A stretch of DNA of 40,120 nt from Clostridiales bacterium (GTDB lineage Bacteria; Bacillota; Clostridia; Oscillospirales; Oscillospiraceae). The DNA lies in the NCBI GenBank assembly GCA_004556345.1, contig SFHQ01000014.1, positions 1 through 40,120 of the forward strand. Direction: 5' to 3'. The notes below the pieces were generated by a model that was not told where the DNA came from, searched no databases, and saw only the letters and a program-made list of their open reading frames with translations. Made by a program: the position numbers and the translations under genes. Shown here piece after piece: positions 29,053-36,792 of the stretch. The number at the start of each line of letters is the position of its first letter. The stretch's first letter is position 1.

Positions 29053-30411
29053 TTGTCCAAACATCTTGACACCAACATGACGGAGGGCAGTATTTTCCGC
29101 CAACTCCTCTTCTTTTCCCTGCCTCTGCTGGCGGGGAACTTTTTCCAGCAGTGCTATAACACCGTGGACAGCATCGTCCTGGGCAACTTCGTGGGCAAGG
29201 CCGCCCTGGCGGCGGTGGGGACCACGACGCCCATCATCAACACCCTCATCGGCCTGTTCCTGGGCCTCTCCGCCGGCATCGGCGTGGTGATCTCCCAGTT
29301 TTACGGGGCCAAAGAGGAGGAAAAAGTAGGCCAGGCCGTCCAGACCGGGCTGCTGCTGGTGCTCCTGCTCTGCGCGGTCTTTACCGTGGTGGGCATTTTG
29401 ATGGTCCCCGCCATGCTCCGCCTGATGGCGACGCCGGAGGATGTGTTCGGGGAGGCGAAGCTCTACCTGCAAATTTACTTTGCGGGCGTGTCCGGCCTGA
29501 TGCTCTATAACCTGGGCGCGGGCATCCTGCGGGCCGTGGGGGATTCCCGGCGGCCGCTCTACTTCCTGCTCTTCTCGGCGGGGGTGAACACGGGGCTGGA
29601 CCTGCTCTTCGTGGCAAAATTCCAGTGGGGCATCGCCGGGGCGGCGATCGCGACGATCCTCGCCCAGTTTCTTTCCGCGGTGCTGGTGCTGGGGGTCCTG
29701 ACCTTCACCTCGTCCAGCTGCCGGATCCGGTGGAAGGGCATGCGGATGCAGAAGGGCATCCTGCGCAACATGCTTGTGGTGGGTCTGCCGTCGGGGCTGC
29801 AGCTGGCGATCACGTCCTTCTCGAACGTCTTTGTGCAGTCCTATGTCAATCGCTTTGCCTCGTCCTGCATGGCCGGGTGGGCGGCGTATCAGAAGATCGA
29901 CGCCTTTGCCATCCTGCCCATGATGACCCTCTCCGTCTCCGCCACCACCTTCGTGGGGCAGAACGTGGGCGCAGGAAACTGGAACCGCGCCCAAAAGGGC
30001 ACGCGCATGGCGCTGGGCATGGCGACGGCCGCCACGGTCCTCATCCTCATCCCCCTGATGATCTGGGCGCGGCCCCTGTGTGCCCTCTTCAACCAGGAGA
30101 GCCAGGTGCTGGACTTTGGCGTTTACTTCATCCGCCTCATCTCGCCCTTCTATCTCATCGCCAACTTCAACCAGATCTACGCCGGGGCCCTGCGCGGCGC
30201 GGGGGACGCGAAGATGCCCATGTATATCATGCTCGGCTCGTTCGTTGTCTTCCGGCAGATCTACCTGCTCGTGACCTACCAGTGCTTCGGCACGCTCCTG
30301 CCCGTGGCCCTGGGCTACCCCGTGGGCTGGGTGCTGTGCAGCGTCCTGCTGCTGGGGTATTACCGGAGCGGGAAGTGGAAGAAGCGGAGCTTGGTGGGGG
30401 AGACAAGTTAA
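29053..30411 (+). CDS. MATE family efflux transporter
   Basis: The product has 452 residues with 12 predicted membrane helices. The start 'LPLLAGNFFQQCYNTVDSIV' followed by LGNFVGKAALAAVG is typical of the NorM/DinF-like branch common in Clostridia. 'LPSGLQLAITSFSNVFVQSY' marks the second half. It differs clearly from the preceding MATE protein, so this is not a recent tandem duplication. The start is TTG 29053, supported by AAGGAGG at 29036-29042 and by 'MTEGSIFRQLLFFSLP' nearby; an internal ATG at 29077 is a less likely alternative. It has its own promoter and a strong terminator. Substrate unknown. Confidence 0.92.
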   Translation: MSKHLDTNMTEGSIFRQLLFFSLPLLAGNFFQQCYNTVDSIVLGNFVGKAALAAVGTTTPIINTLIGLFLGLSAGIGVVISQFYGAKEEEKVGQAVQTGLLLVLLLCAVFTVVGILMVPAMLRLMATPEDVFGEAKLYLQIYFAGVSGLMLYNLGAGILRAVGDSRRPLYFLLFSAGVNTGLDLLFVAKFQWGIAGAAIATILAQFLSAVLVLGVLTFTSSSCRIRWKGMRMQKGILRNMLVVGLPSGLQLAITSFSNVFVQSYVNRFASSCMAGWAAYQKIDAFAILPMMTLSVSATTFVGQNVGAGNWNRAQKGTRMALGMATAATVLILIPLMIWARPLCALFNQESQVLDFGVYFIRLISPFYLIANFNQIYAGALRGAGDAKMPMYIMLGSFVVFRQIYLLVTYQCFGTLLPVALGYPVGWVLCSVLLLGYYRSGKWKKRSLVGETS

Positions 30412-30416
30412 GCATG

Positions 30417-30454
30417 AAAAAACACGTCTGTTCTACGGAACGGACGTGTTTTTT
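30417..30454 (+). terminator. Terminator of the second MATE gene
   Basis: A 17-bp stem (AAAAAACACGTCTGTTC with its complement, one G-T pair), a TACG tetraloop and a T-run. It is symmetric and could work in both directions. Confidence 0.95.
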
Positions 30455-30460
30455 CAACAA

Positions 30461-30663
30461 AGCCTTCCCCAAGGGGGAAGGTGGACGCGAAGCGGACGGA
30501 TGAGGGCTACGTTGTGAAACTGAGCCGTAGTGTACTGCGGTAGGACGTGAGAGGTGGTATTCCTCTCTTCGTTCTGCCTTAGTACACTACGGCTCTTTTG
30601 CGGCAGGTTGCCCTCATCCGCCCCAGTGTGCGCACTGGGGCACCTTCCCCCTCGGGGAAGGCT
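30461..30663. repeat. 203-bp nested palindromic element (MITE-like)
   Basis: The outer arms, 30461-30482 and 30642-30663, are inverted repeats matching at 21 of 22 positions (AGCCTTCCCC.AGGGGGAAGGT). Inside them CGGATGAGGGC (left) matches GCCCTCATCCG (right). Further in, GAGCCGTAGTGTACT matches AGTACACTACGGCTC, and GAGAGG matches CCTCTC around a centre near 30562. The right half has an extra small hairpin (GCCCCAGTG.CACTGGGGC). The whole element can fold into one long hairpin. It contains no gene. The type resembles repeats that I recall as frequent in gut Ruminococcaceae. Confidence 0.88.
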
Positions 30664-30674
30664 CGTTTACGTGG

Positions 30675-32984
30675 TCAGTCCAACAACCCCAAACTCACCA
30701 GCTTGGCGGCCATTTTTTGTGGGCCCATGACCCAGAGCAGGTCGCCGGGGCGGAGGGTCAGGCTGGGGTCGGGGGAGGGGATGGGGAGCAGGTCCCGCTC
30801 CAGGCCGATGAGGATGCCGCTCCAATCCTGCTTGATGCCGCTGTCGCGGACGGCTTTGCCGGCTTCGGGCATGGACCGTTCCAGGGTCACGCCGCAGCAG
30901 AGCAGCTGCCGGGCCTCCGGGATGGCTTGCTGGTTGGCGATGTAGTCCTTCAGGGTGATGGGTTCAGCGAAGACCGTCACGCCGAGCTGGGCTTGGACAC
31001 GGCAGAAGTTTTCGATCTGCTGGCGGCCACCCATGACCACCAGCTTGTCCCCGGACTGCACGACGATGTGCCCTTCGGGGATGTTCATCAGCAGGCGGCC
31101 CCGGAGGATCTTGATGACGTTTACATGGTCATGCTTGCCCCAGTCCAGCTCCAACAGGCGCTTGCCGGCCAGGGCGTAATCGTCCGGGCACTGGAGAATG
31201 ACCACGTCCAGCTGCTCCGTGAGCCACCGGTGGGCCGCCTGCTGCCCGGCCTCCTGGCCGAAGCGGGCGGAGAGCTTGCGCTCGTTGAAGTTGGCCAGGA
31301 AGCGGGCCTCGACCTCCAGGTAGCTGCCCGCCAGCTTTTTCGAGTGGGTCGCCATCCAGATGACGGGGAGCGCCCCGGCCATGATCCAGAGAGGGTTGAC
31401 CTGGAAGATGACCATCGCCGGGACCGCCGCCAGCAGGACGGCCACGGCCATCCGCAGGACCATGAGGAAGGACAGGATCACCCGGTTGGAGACTTTGTCC
31501 AGCCAGAGGGAGGTGAAGTAGCGCTTCTTCATGTGCAGCATGGCCGGGAGCAAAAAGGCCAGGGGCAGATAGATCGCGCCGCAGTCGATGAGCTCTGCCC
31601 AGAGCATCCTGTCGCCGCCCAGCATGTCTTTTAGGAAGGGGAGCAAGGCCCGCACGCCGACCAGGATCGCGCCCATGGCCAGGATGCCGTAGAGCGTGAA
31701 GGACTTGAAATAGCCCTGCAAAAACTTGGCCCAATCCCGGCCCTCGTCCTCCTTGGTCTGCTCACGGGCCTGGCACCAGCGCTCGATGCCGTCCAGCCAT
31801 TTTTTCGGGAGGTGGGCTTGCAGGAAGCGCTCCATGGGCGGGGAGAGCTTGAGGAGGAAGGGCGTGGTGAAGGTCGTGAGGACGGAGACGGCCACGATGA
31901 TGGGGTAGAGAAACGCCCCCGTGACGGACAGGGACTGGCCCAGACCGGCGATGATGAAGGAGAACTCCCCCACCTGGGTCTGCGAGGCCGCCGCAGGCAG
32001 GGAGAGAGCCAGCCGCTTGCCCGCCGCCAGACCGCCGACGGTGAGGAAGAAAAGCTTGCCCACGATGGAAATGACGCTCAGCAGCAGGATGGGCAGGATG
32101 TACTGCACGATCATGGCGGGCTGGACCATGAAGCCCACGGAGACGAAGAAAACGGCCCCGAAGAGATTCTTACAGGGCGTGACCAGATGCTCCACCCGCT
32201 CGGCGTGGACGGTCCCGGCCAGGAGGGAGCCGGCCAGGAACGCGCCCAGCTCCGTGGACAGGCCGATCTCTTCCGCCAGCACCGCCATGAGGAAGCACAG
32301 GCCCAGGGAGAAGACGAGCAGGACCTCGTCGTTCATGAGGCCCACCAGCTTTTTCATCACCGTGGGGACCAGATAGATGCCCAAAATCAGCCACAGGGCA
32401 AGGTACAGCAGCAGCAGGCCGATGCGCTCGGCCAGGGCAAAGCCGCTGATGGACTGGGACACGGCGATGGTGGAGAGGATGACCATGGCGAAAATGGCGA
32501 TGATGTCTTCGATGACCAGGGTGCCCATGGCCAAATTGGCGAAGGGTTCTTTTTTTAGCCCTAAGTCCTCGATGCTTTTCATGGTGATCATGGTGGAAGA
32601 CATGGCGAGCATGACGCCGAGAAAGACACTGTTCATCGTCCCCCAGCCCAGCGCCAGACCCACCAGCACGCCCACGGCCCCCATGCCCACGGCCTGGACG
32701 CCCGCCGAGAGGAAGCCGGGCACGCCGACCTCCGCCATTTTGTGGACGGAGAACTCCAGCCCCAGGCCGAACATCAGGAAGATGACGCCGATGTCGGACC
32801 AGACCTCGATGCTGCCCAGGTCCTCGATGGTGGGCAGAAACTGCACCACCGGCCCGGCGAGAAAGCCGGCCAGGATGTAGCCCAGCACGGAGGGGAGATT
32901 GATCTTTTTGCACAGCAGAGTGGTCAGCGCGGCCACCACCAGGATGATGGTCAGGTCGGTGATGAGGGCAGGGATCTCTTGCAT
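30675..32984 (-). CDS. CPA2 family cation/proton antiporter with TrkA-C-like domains
   Basis: The product has 769 residues. Residues 1-390 form the Na+/H+ exchanger domain with about 12 helices ('LPSVLGYILAGFLAGPVVQF', 'DIGVIFLMFGLGLEFSVHKM', 'LAEEIGLSTELGAFLAGSLL'). A second membrane region with four or five helices covers about 425-560. The cytoplasmic C-terminus has two regulator-like modules (about 590-690 and 690-769) of TrkA-C type ('NIPEGHIVVQSGDKLVVMGG', 'LRPGDLLWVMGPQKMAAKLV'). It probably exchanges K+ or Na+ for protons under nucleotide control. No TrkA-N Rossmann domain is seen, unlike KefB/KefC. ATG 32984 follows AAAGGAGG. It has its own promoter. Confidence 0.9.
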   Translation of the reverse strand: MQEIPALITDLTIILVVAALTTLLCKKINLPSVLGYILAGFLAGPVVQFLPTIEDLGSIEVWSDIGVIFLMFGLGLEFSVHKMAEVGVPGFLSAGVQAVGMGAVGVLVGLALGWGTMNSVFLGVMLAMSSTMITMKSIEDLGLKKEPFANLAMGTLVIEDIIAIFAMVILSTIAVSQSISGFALAERIGLLLLYLALWLILGIYLVPTVMKKLVGLMNDEVLLVFSLGLCFLMAVLAEEIGLSTELGAFLAGSLLAGTVHAERVEHLVTPCKNLFGAVFFVSVGFMVQPAMIVQYILPILLLSVISIVGKLFFLTVGGLAAGKRLALSLPAAASQTQVGEFSFIIAGLGQSLSVTGAFLYPIIVAVSVLTTFTTPFLLKLSPPMERFLQAHLPKKWLDGIERWCQAREQTKEDEGRDWAKFLQGYFKSFTLYGILAMGAILVGVRALLPFLKDMLGGDRMLWAELIDCGAIYLPLAFLLPAMLHMKKRYFTSLWLDKVSNRVILSFLMVLRMAVAVLLAAVPAMVIFQVNPLWIMAGALPVIWMATHSKKLAGSYLEVEARFLANFNERKLSARFGQEAGQQAAHRWLTEQLDVVILQCPDDYALAGKRLLELDWGKHDHVNVIKILRGRLLMNIPEGHIVVQSGDKLVVMGGRQQIENFCRVQAQLGVTVFAEPITLKDYIANQQAIPEARQLLCCGVTLERSMPEAGKAVRDSGIKQDWSGILIGLERDLLPIPSPDPSLTLRPGDLLWVMGPQKMAAKLVSLGLLD

Positions 32985-33015
32985 GGGGGCGCCTCCTTTT
33001 GGATTCTTCCTCTAT

Positions 33016-33044
33016 ATTATAGCGGGAAGGTTGCAGGATTGCAA
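33016..33044 (-). promoter_or_regulatory. Promoter of the antiporter gene
   Basis: On the minus strand TTGCAA (33044-33039), 17-bp spacer, TATAAT (33021-33016). Confidence 0.8.
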
Positions 33045-33070
33045 TTCTAGGCTGTCAATTTCTTCCTGAC

Positions 33071-33099
33071 TTGTTCCCAGGCCAAAGCTGTGCTAAGAT
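33071..33099 (+). promoter_or_regulatory. Probable promoter of the GlpA-like operon
   Basis: TTGTTC (33071-33076), 17-bp spacer, TAAGAT (33094-33099). It is a weak match, so it may need an activator or be low-level. Confidence 0.45.
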
Positions 33100-33127
33100 A
33101 GGCAGAGAACACAGGGAGGGACGTACC

Positions 33128-34582
33128 TTGGAGCATGATTTGGAATATGACGTTTTGATCATCGGCGCGGGGGCCGTCGGCTGTGCCGTGGCCCGTGCGC
33201 TGTCACGCTATACGGCGCGGGTGGCCGTGCTGGAACAAGAGGCGGATGTCGCCGCCGGGACCAGCGGGCGAAACTCCGCCGTGGTCCACGCGGGCTTTAA
33301 CAACCGGCCGGGGAGCCGCATGGCCAAGCTCTGCGTGGCGGGCAACCAGGGCTTTGAAGCCCTATGCAACGACCTGGATGTGCCCTATCAGAAGACCGGG
33401 AAGCTGCTCGTCGGCTTTGACGAGCAGGACATGGCGACGCTCCGCCGCCTGAAAGCCCAGGGGGACACCAACGGCTGCCGGGGGCTGGCGATGCTCACGC
33501 AGGCAGAATTACACGCCAAGCTCCCCCAGGTGGGAGGCATTGGGGCCATGCACTCCCCGGAGACGGGCATCTTCGACCCCTTCCTCTACACCGTGGCCCT
33601 GGCGGAGAACGCCGCTGCAAACGGCGTGTCGTTTTTCTTCCGCGCTCCCGTGACGCAGATCCGGGCCATCCCCGGCGGGTGGCAGGTGACGGCGGGCGGG
33701 AAACGATTTACCACACGCTACCTGGTCAATTCCGCCGGCCTCTTCAGCGCCCAGGTGGCGAAGCTGGCCGGGGTGGGGGACTACCGCATCTATCCCTGCC
33801 GGGGGGAGTATTTTATCCTGGACCAGATCGCCCGGGACGTGCTGCCCCTGCCGGTCTACCCGGCCCCGAAGCAGGGGGCGGGGGGCCTGGGGGTGCATCT
33901 CACCCCGACGGTCCACGGAAATCTTTTGATCGGCCCCTCGGCGGAGTACATCGAGTCTCCAGCAGACACGGCCTCCACCCAGCCGGTGCTGGACGAGCTT
34001 TTCCGCCAGGCCCAGCGGCTGTTGCCGGGGCTGGAACGGCGGCAGATCATCGGGGCCTATGCCGGCATCCGGCCCAAGCAGGCCCCGCCGGGAGAGGGGG
34101 GCTATTGGGATTTCGTGCTCCGGGAGGACAGGCCGGGGCTGATCGACCTGGTGGGCATCGAGTCCCCTGGCCTGACCGCCTCGGCCCCGCTGGCGGAGGA
34201 GGTGGTGGCGCTCATCGGCCAGGGGATGGACCTCACGCCCGACCCGACCTATGACGGGCACCGGGAGGGCATCCCGCGCTTCCGCGACCTGCCCCCGGAC
34301 GAGCGGGCGAAGCTCATCCAGCAGGACCCGGACTTTGGCGAGGTCATCTGCCGCTGCCAGACCGTGACGAAGGCCGAGCTGCGCCGGGCGATCGAGAACC
34401 CCTTGGGGGTCAAGACCATCGCGGGCATCAAGTACCGGGCCTGGGCCACCACGGGCCGCTGTCAGGGGGGCTACTGCCTGCCCCGCATCGCCCAGCTGCT
34501 GACGGAGGACTACGGCCTGGCCCCGGAGGACGTGACCTACCGGGGCGACGGCTCCGAGCTGTTCGTGGGGAGGGTGAAGTGA
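33128..34582 (+). CDS. GlpA-like FAD-dependent dehydrogenase with BFD-type iron-sulfur domain
   Basis: The product has 484 residues from TTG 33128, chosen because AGGGAGGG (33113-33120) is correctly spaced and the protein then starts just before 'YDVLIIGAGAVGCAVARALS'. Residues 5-370 are a DAO-type FAD domain ('GTSGRNSAVVHAGFNNRPGS'). The C-terminal 85 residues form a BFD-like [2Fe-2S] domain with Cys408, Cys410, Cys445 and Cys450. The family includes anaerobic glycerol-3-phosphate dehydrogenase GlpA; related proteins oxidise other 2-hydroxy acids. It overlaps the next gene by one base. No glpK or glpF is in the window, so the substrate is inferred. Confidence 0.88.
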   Translation: MEHDLEYDVLIIGAGAVGCAVARALSRYTARVAVLEQEADVAAGTSGRNSAVVHAGFNNRPGSRMAKLCVAGNQGFEALCNDLDVPYQKTGKLLVGFDEQDMATLRRLKAQGDTNGCRGLAMLTQAELHAKLPQVGGIGAMHSPETGIFDPFLYTVALAENAAANGVSFFFRAPVTQIRAIPGGWQVTAGGKRFTTRYLVNSAGLFSAQVAKLAGVGDYRIYPCRGEYFILDQIARDVLPLPVYPAPKQGAGGLGVHLTPTVHGNLLIGPSAEYIESPADTASTQPVLDELFRQAQRLLPGLERRQIIGAYAGIRPKQAPPGEGGYWDFVLREDRPGLIDLVGIESPGLTASAPLAEEVVALIGQGMDLTPDPTYDGHREGIPRFRDLPPDERAKLIQQDPDFGEVICRCQTVTKAELRRAIENPLGVKTIAGIKYRAWATTGRCQGGYCLPRIAQLLTEDYGLAPEDVTYRGDGSELFVGRVK

Positions 34583-35955
34583 TGCGGTCGATCGAAAAGA
34601 AGTATGATGTGGTCATCGTCGGCGGCGGGCCGGGGGGCCTGGCTGCCGCCAAGGGTGCCAGGGAAGCCGGGGCAACGTCCGTCCTGGTGCTGGAACGGGA
34701 CGACCGGCTGGGGGGCATCTTGCCCCAGTGCGTCCACGACGGCTTTGGCCTGGTCCATTACAAGGAAGCCCTCACCGGCCCGGAATACGCCCGCCGCGCC
34801 CGGAAAGAGGCGGAGCAGGCCGGGGCCGAGCTGAAAACGGGGGCCATGGTCACGGGGCTGACCAAAGAACGTGTGGTCACAGCGGTGACGCGCGAGGGCC
34901 TCTTGAACTGCCGGGCCGGGGCGGTCGTGCTGGCGACCGGCTGCCGGGAGCGGACGCGGGGGGCCATTGCCATTCCGGGGACGCGTCCCGCCGGGGTCTA
35001 CACCGCCGGGGCGGCGCAGAATCTCCTGAACACGAAAAACCTCATGGTGGGCCGCCGCGTCGTGATCTTAGGCTCCGGGGATATTGGGCTGATCATGGCC
35101 CGACGCCTGACGCTGGAGGGGGCGACCGTCCTCTGCGTGGCGGAGGCTCGGCCCGTTCCTGGGGGCCTGGAGCGGAACGTGAGCCAGTGCCTTTATGATT
35201 TTGGCATCCCCCTGTATCTCAGCACGACGGTGACGCAGATCTTTGGCCCCAAGCGGGTCGAGGGTGTGGCGCTGTGCCGGGTGGACGCCCAGGGCCAGCC
35301 CAGGCCGGAGACGGCACGGCGGGTGGACTGCGACACGCTCCTGCTCTCCGTGGGCCTCATCCCGGAGAATGAAGTCGGGAGCAAGGCCGGGATGGCAGTG
35401 GACCCGGCCACGAACGGGGCGGTGACAGACGGATTTTTACAGACGAATCTGCCTGGCGTCTTTGCCTGCGGCAACAGCCGCAAGGTCATGGACCTGGCCG
35501 ATTTCGTCACCCGGCAGGGCTACGCCGCCGGGGGAAACGCGGCGCGGTTCGTTCTGGGCTTGCCCCTGGAGAAGATGCCGCCGGAGCAGGCCAACGCCAT
35601 GGCCAAGGGCCTGCCCAAGCCGGGGATCATCACCTGTATCCGCTGTCCGAAGGGGTGCCGGGTCATGCTTGGGGCGGACGGCAAGACGGAAGGAAACGCC
35701 TGCCCCAAGGGCGAGGAATACGCCTTGCAGGAGGCCAAGGCCCCCAAGCGCGTGCTGACCACGACGCTGAAAAACGCGGCGGGGAAGCTCGTCCCCGTCA
35801 AGACCTCGGCGGGGGTGCCGAAGGAAACCTTGCTCCGGTGCATGGACGTGGTGCGCGGCCTGCCGCCCATCCCGGAAGGGCTGCACTGCGGGAAAGTGGC
35901 TGTCTCTGACCCCTTTGGGCTGGGGGTCGACCTCGTAGTAACTGGCGATCAATAA
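34582..35955 (+). CDS. FAD/NAD-dependent oxidoreductase fused to DUF1667 domain
   Basis: The product has 457 residues. Residues 8-335 are a pyridine-nucleotide-disulfide-type flavoprotein: FAD motif 'VVIVGGGPGGLAAAKGAREA', NAD motif 'VVILGSGDIGLIMARRLTLE', and 'GVFACGNSRKVMDLADFVT'. Residues 348-457 match the DUF1667 (COG3862) family, with Cys352, Cys355, Cys359 and Cys374 likely binding a metal or cluster. In many Clostridia these are two separate genes next to a GlpA-like gene; here they are one polypeptide. It probably relays electrons from the GlpA-like subunit to NAD(P) or another carrier. ATG 34582 overlaps the preceding stop (TGATG) and has GGGGAGGG upstream. Confidence 0.88.
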   Translation: MRSIEKKYDVVIVGGGPGGLAAAKGAREAGATSVLVLERDDRLGGILPQCVHDGFGLVHYKEALTGPEYARRARKEAEQAGAELKTGAMVTGLTKERVVTAVTREGLLNCRAGAVVLATGCRERTRGAIAIPGTRPAGVYTAGAAQNLLNTKNLMVGRRVVILGSGDIGLIMARRLTLEGATVLCVAEARPVPGGLERNVSQCLYDFGIPLYLSTTVTQIFGPKRVEGVALCRVDAQGQPRPETARRVDCDTLLLSVGLIPENEVGSKAGMAVDPATNGAVTDGFLQTNLPGVFACGNSRKVMDLADFVTRQGYAAGGNAARFVLGLPLEKMPPEQANAMAKGLPKPGIITCIRCPKGCRVMLGADGKTEGNACPKGEEYALQEAKAPKRVLTTTLKNAAGKLVPVKTSAGVPKETLLRCMDVVRGLPPIPEGLHCGKVAVSDPFGLGVDLVVTGDQ

Positions 35956-35956
35956 G

Positions 35957-35998
35957 AAAAATCTCCGCTGTCTCATGGCGAAACAGCGGAGATTTTTT
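35957..35998. terminator. Bidirectional terminator
   Basis: A 14-bp perfect stem (AAAATCTCCGCTGT with its complement), an 11-nt loop and a T-run on each strand. It ends the flavoprotein operon and, from the other side, the SDR gene. Confidence 0.93.
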
Positions 35999-36767
35999 AG
36001 CCTTTTCGGAGAAGGCCCAGCAAGGGGACCATCAGTGCGTGGGGGATGCATTTCGCCGCGATGCGGTGGACGGAGCAGACAAGCCCCGGCGTGACCACCC
36101 AGAGGTTGGCGGCGCTGGCGGCCAGGGAGAGCCTGACCACGGAAGGACTGCGGGAGGCCAGCGGGAAGTGCCGGTACTGCTTGGTCTTCCCCGCGCGGGC
36201 CACGGGGATAAATTCCGTGTCCTTGACCCAGTAGGGGCAGACGGCGGTGACGTGGACGCCCCGGAAGAGCAGCTCGTGGTGGAGCGCCTTGGTGTAGCTG
36301 TACAGAAAGGCCTTCGTGGCCGCGTAGACCCCTAAGCCGGGGAGGGGCTGGAAGGAGGCCGTGGAGCAGATCTCTAAGATGCGACTGCCTTTCGTGAGGT
36401 AGGGCAGGCAGAGGTTCGTCACGCCCATGGCGGCGCGGCAGTTGAGGTCCACCATGTCCAGCGCGTCCTGCGGGTCGAGGTCGGCGATGTCCGAGATCTT
36501 CCCGAACCCGGCGGCGCAGACCAGCCAGCGGACGACCGGGCGCTCGATCTCCAATAATTTTTTCAGCTCGTCCAGCGAAGCTGTTTTGCTCAGGTCCAGA
36601 GGCAGGACCCGGACGGGGCAGGGGAGCTGGGCGGCCAGCGCCTCCAGGCGGTCTTTCCGGCGGGCGATGGCCCAGACCTCGTCGATGTCGTGGTCCTGGG
36701 CGGTGATCTGGCGGGCGTACTCCCGGCCTAAGCCGCTGGAGGCGCCGGTGAGGATGGCGATACGCAT
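35997..36767 (-). CDS. Short-chain dehydrogenase/reductase (SDR)
   Basis: The product has 256 residues. The nucleotide-binding motif is TGASSGLG (7-14), and the catalytic residues are Ser135, Tyr148 and Lys152 in 'GVYAATKAF'. The C-terminal 50 residues are hydrophobic and end in a basic tail (LLRKG), suggesting loose membrane contact or a lipid-like substrate. It reduces or oxidises a carbonyl/hydroxyl group with NAD(P)(H); the substrate is unknown. ATG 36767 follows GGGGGAG. It starts 25 bp after the stop of the TetM-NYN gene in the same direction with no terminator between, so they are probably co-transcribed. Confidence 0.92.
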   Translation of the reverse strand: MRIAILTGASSGLGREYARQITAQDHDIDEVWAIARRKDRLEALAAQLPCPVRVLPLDLSKTASLDELKKLLEIERPVVRWLVCAAGFGKISDIADLDPQDALDMVDLNCRAAMGVTNLCLPYLTKGSRILEICSTASFQPLPGLGVYAATKAFLYSYTKALHHELLFRGVHVTAVCPYWVKDTEFIPVARAGKTKQYRHFPLASRSPSVVRLSLAASAANLWVVTPGLVCSVHRIAAKCIPHALMVPLLGLLRKG

Positions 36768-36792
36768 ACAAATTCTCCCCCTTTTCCTGTTT

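Noticed and set aside
27628..30411. The two MATE genes as a recent tandem duplication or a heterodimeric pump
   Set aside because: The proteins are clearly different in sequence and have separate promoters; no support for a joint function was seen.
30481..30640. Small open frames inside the palindromic element
   Set aside because: They have no ribosome-binding sites and follow the inverted-repeat symmetry, so they are not supported as genes.
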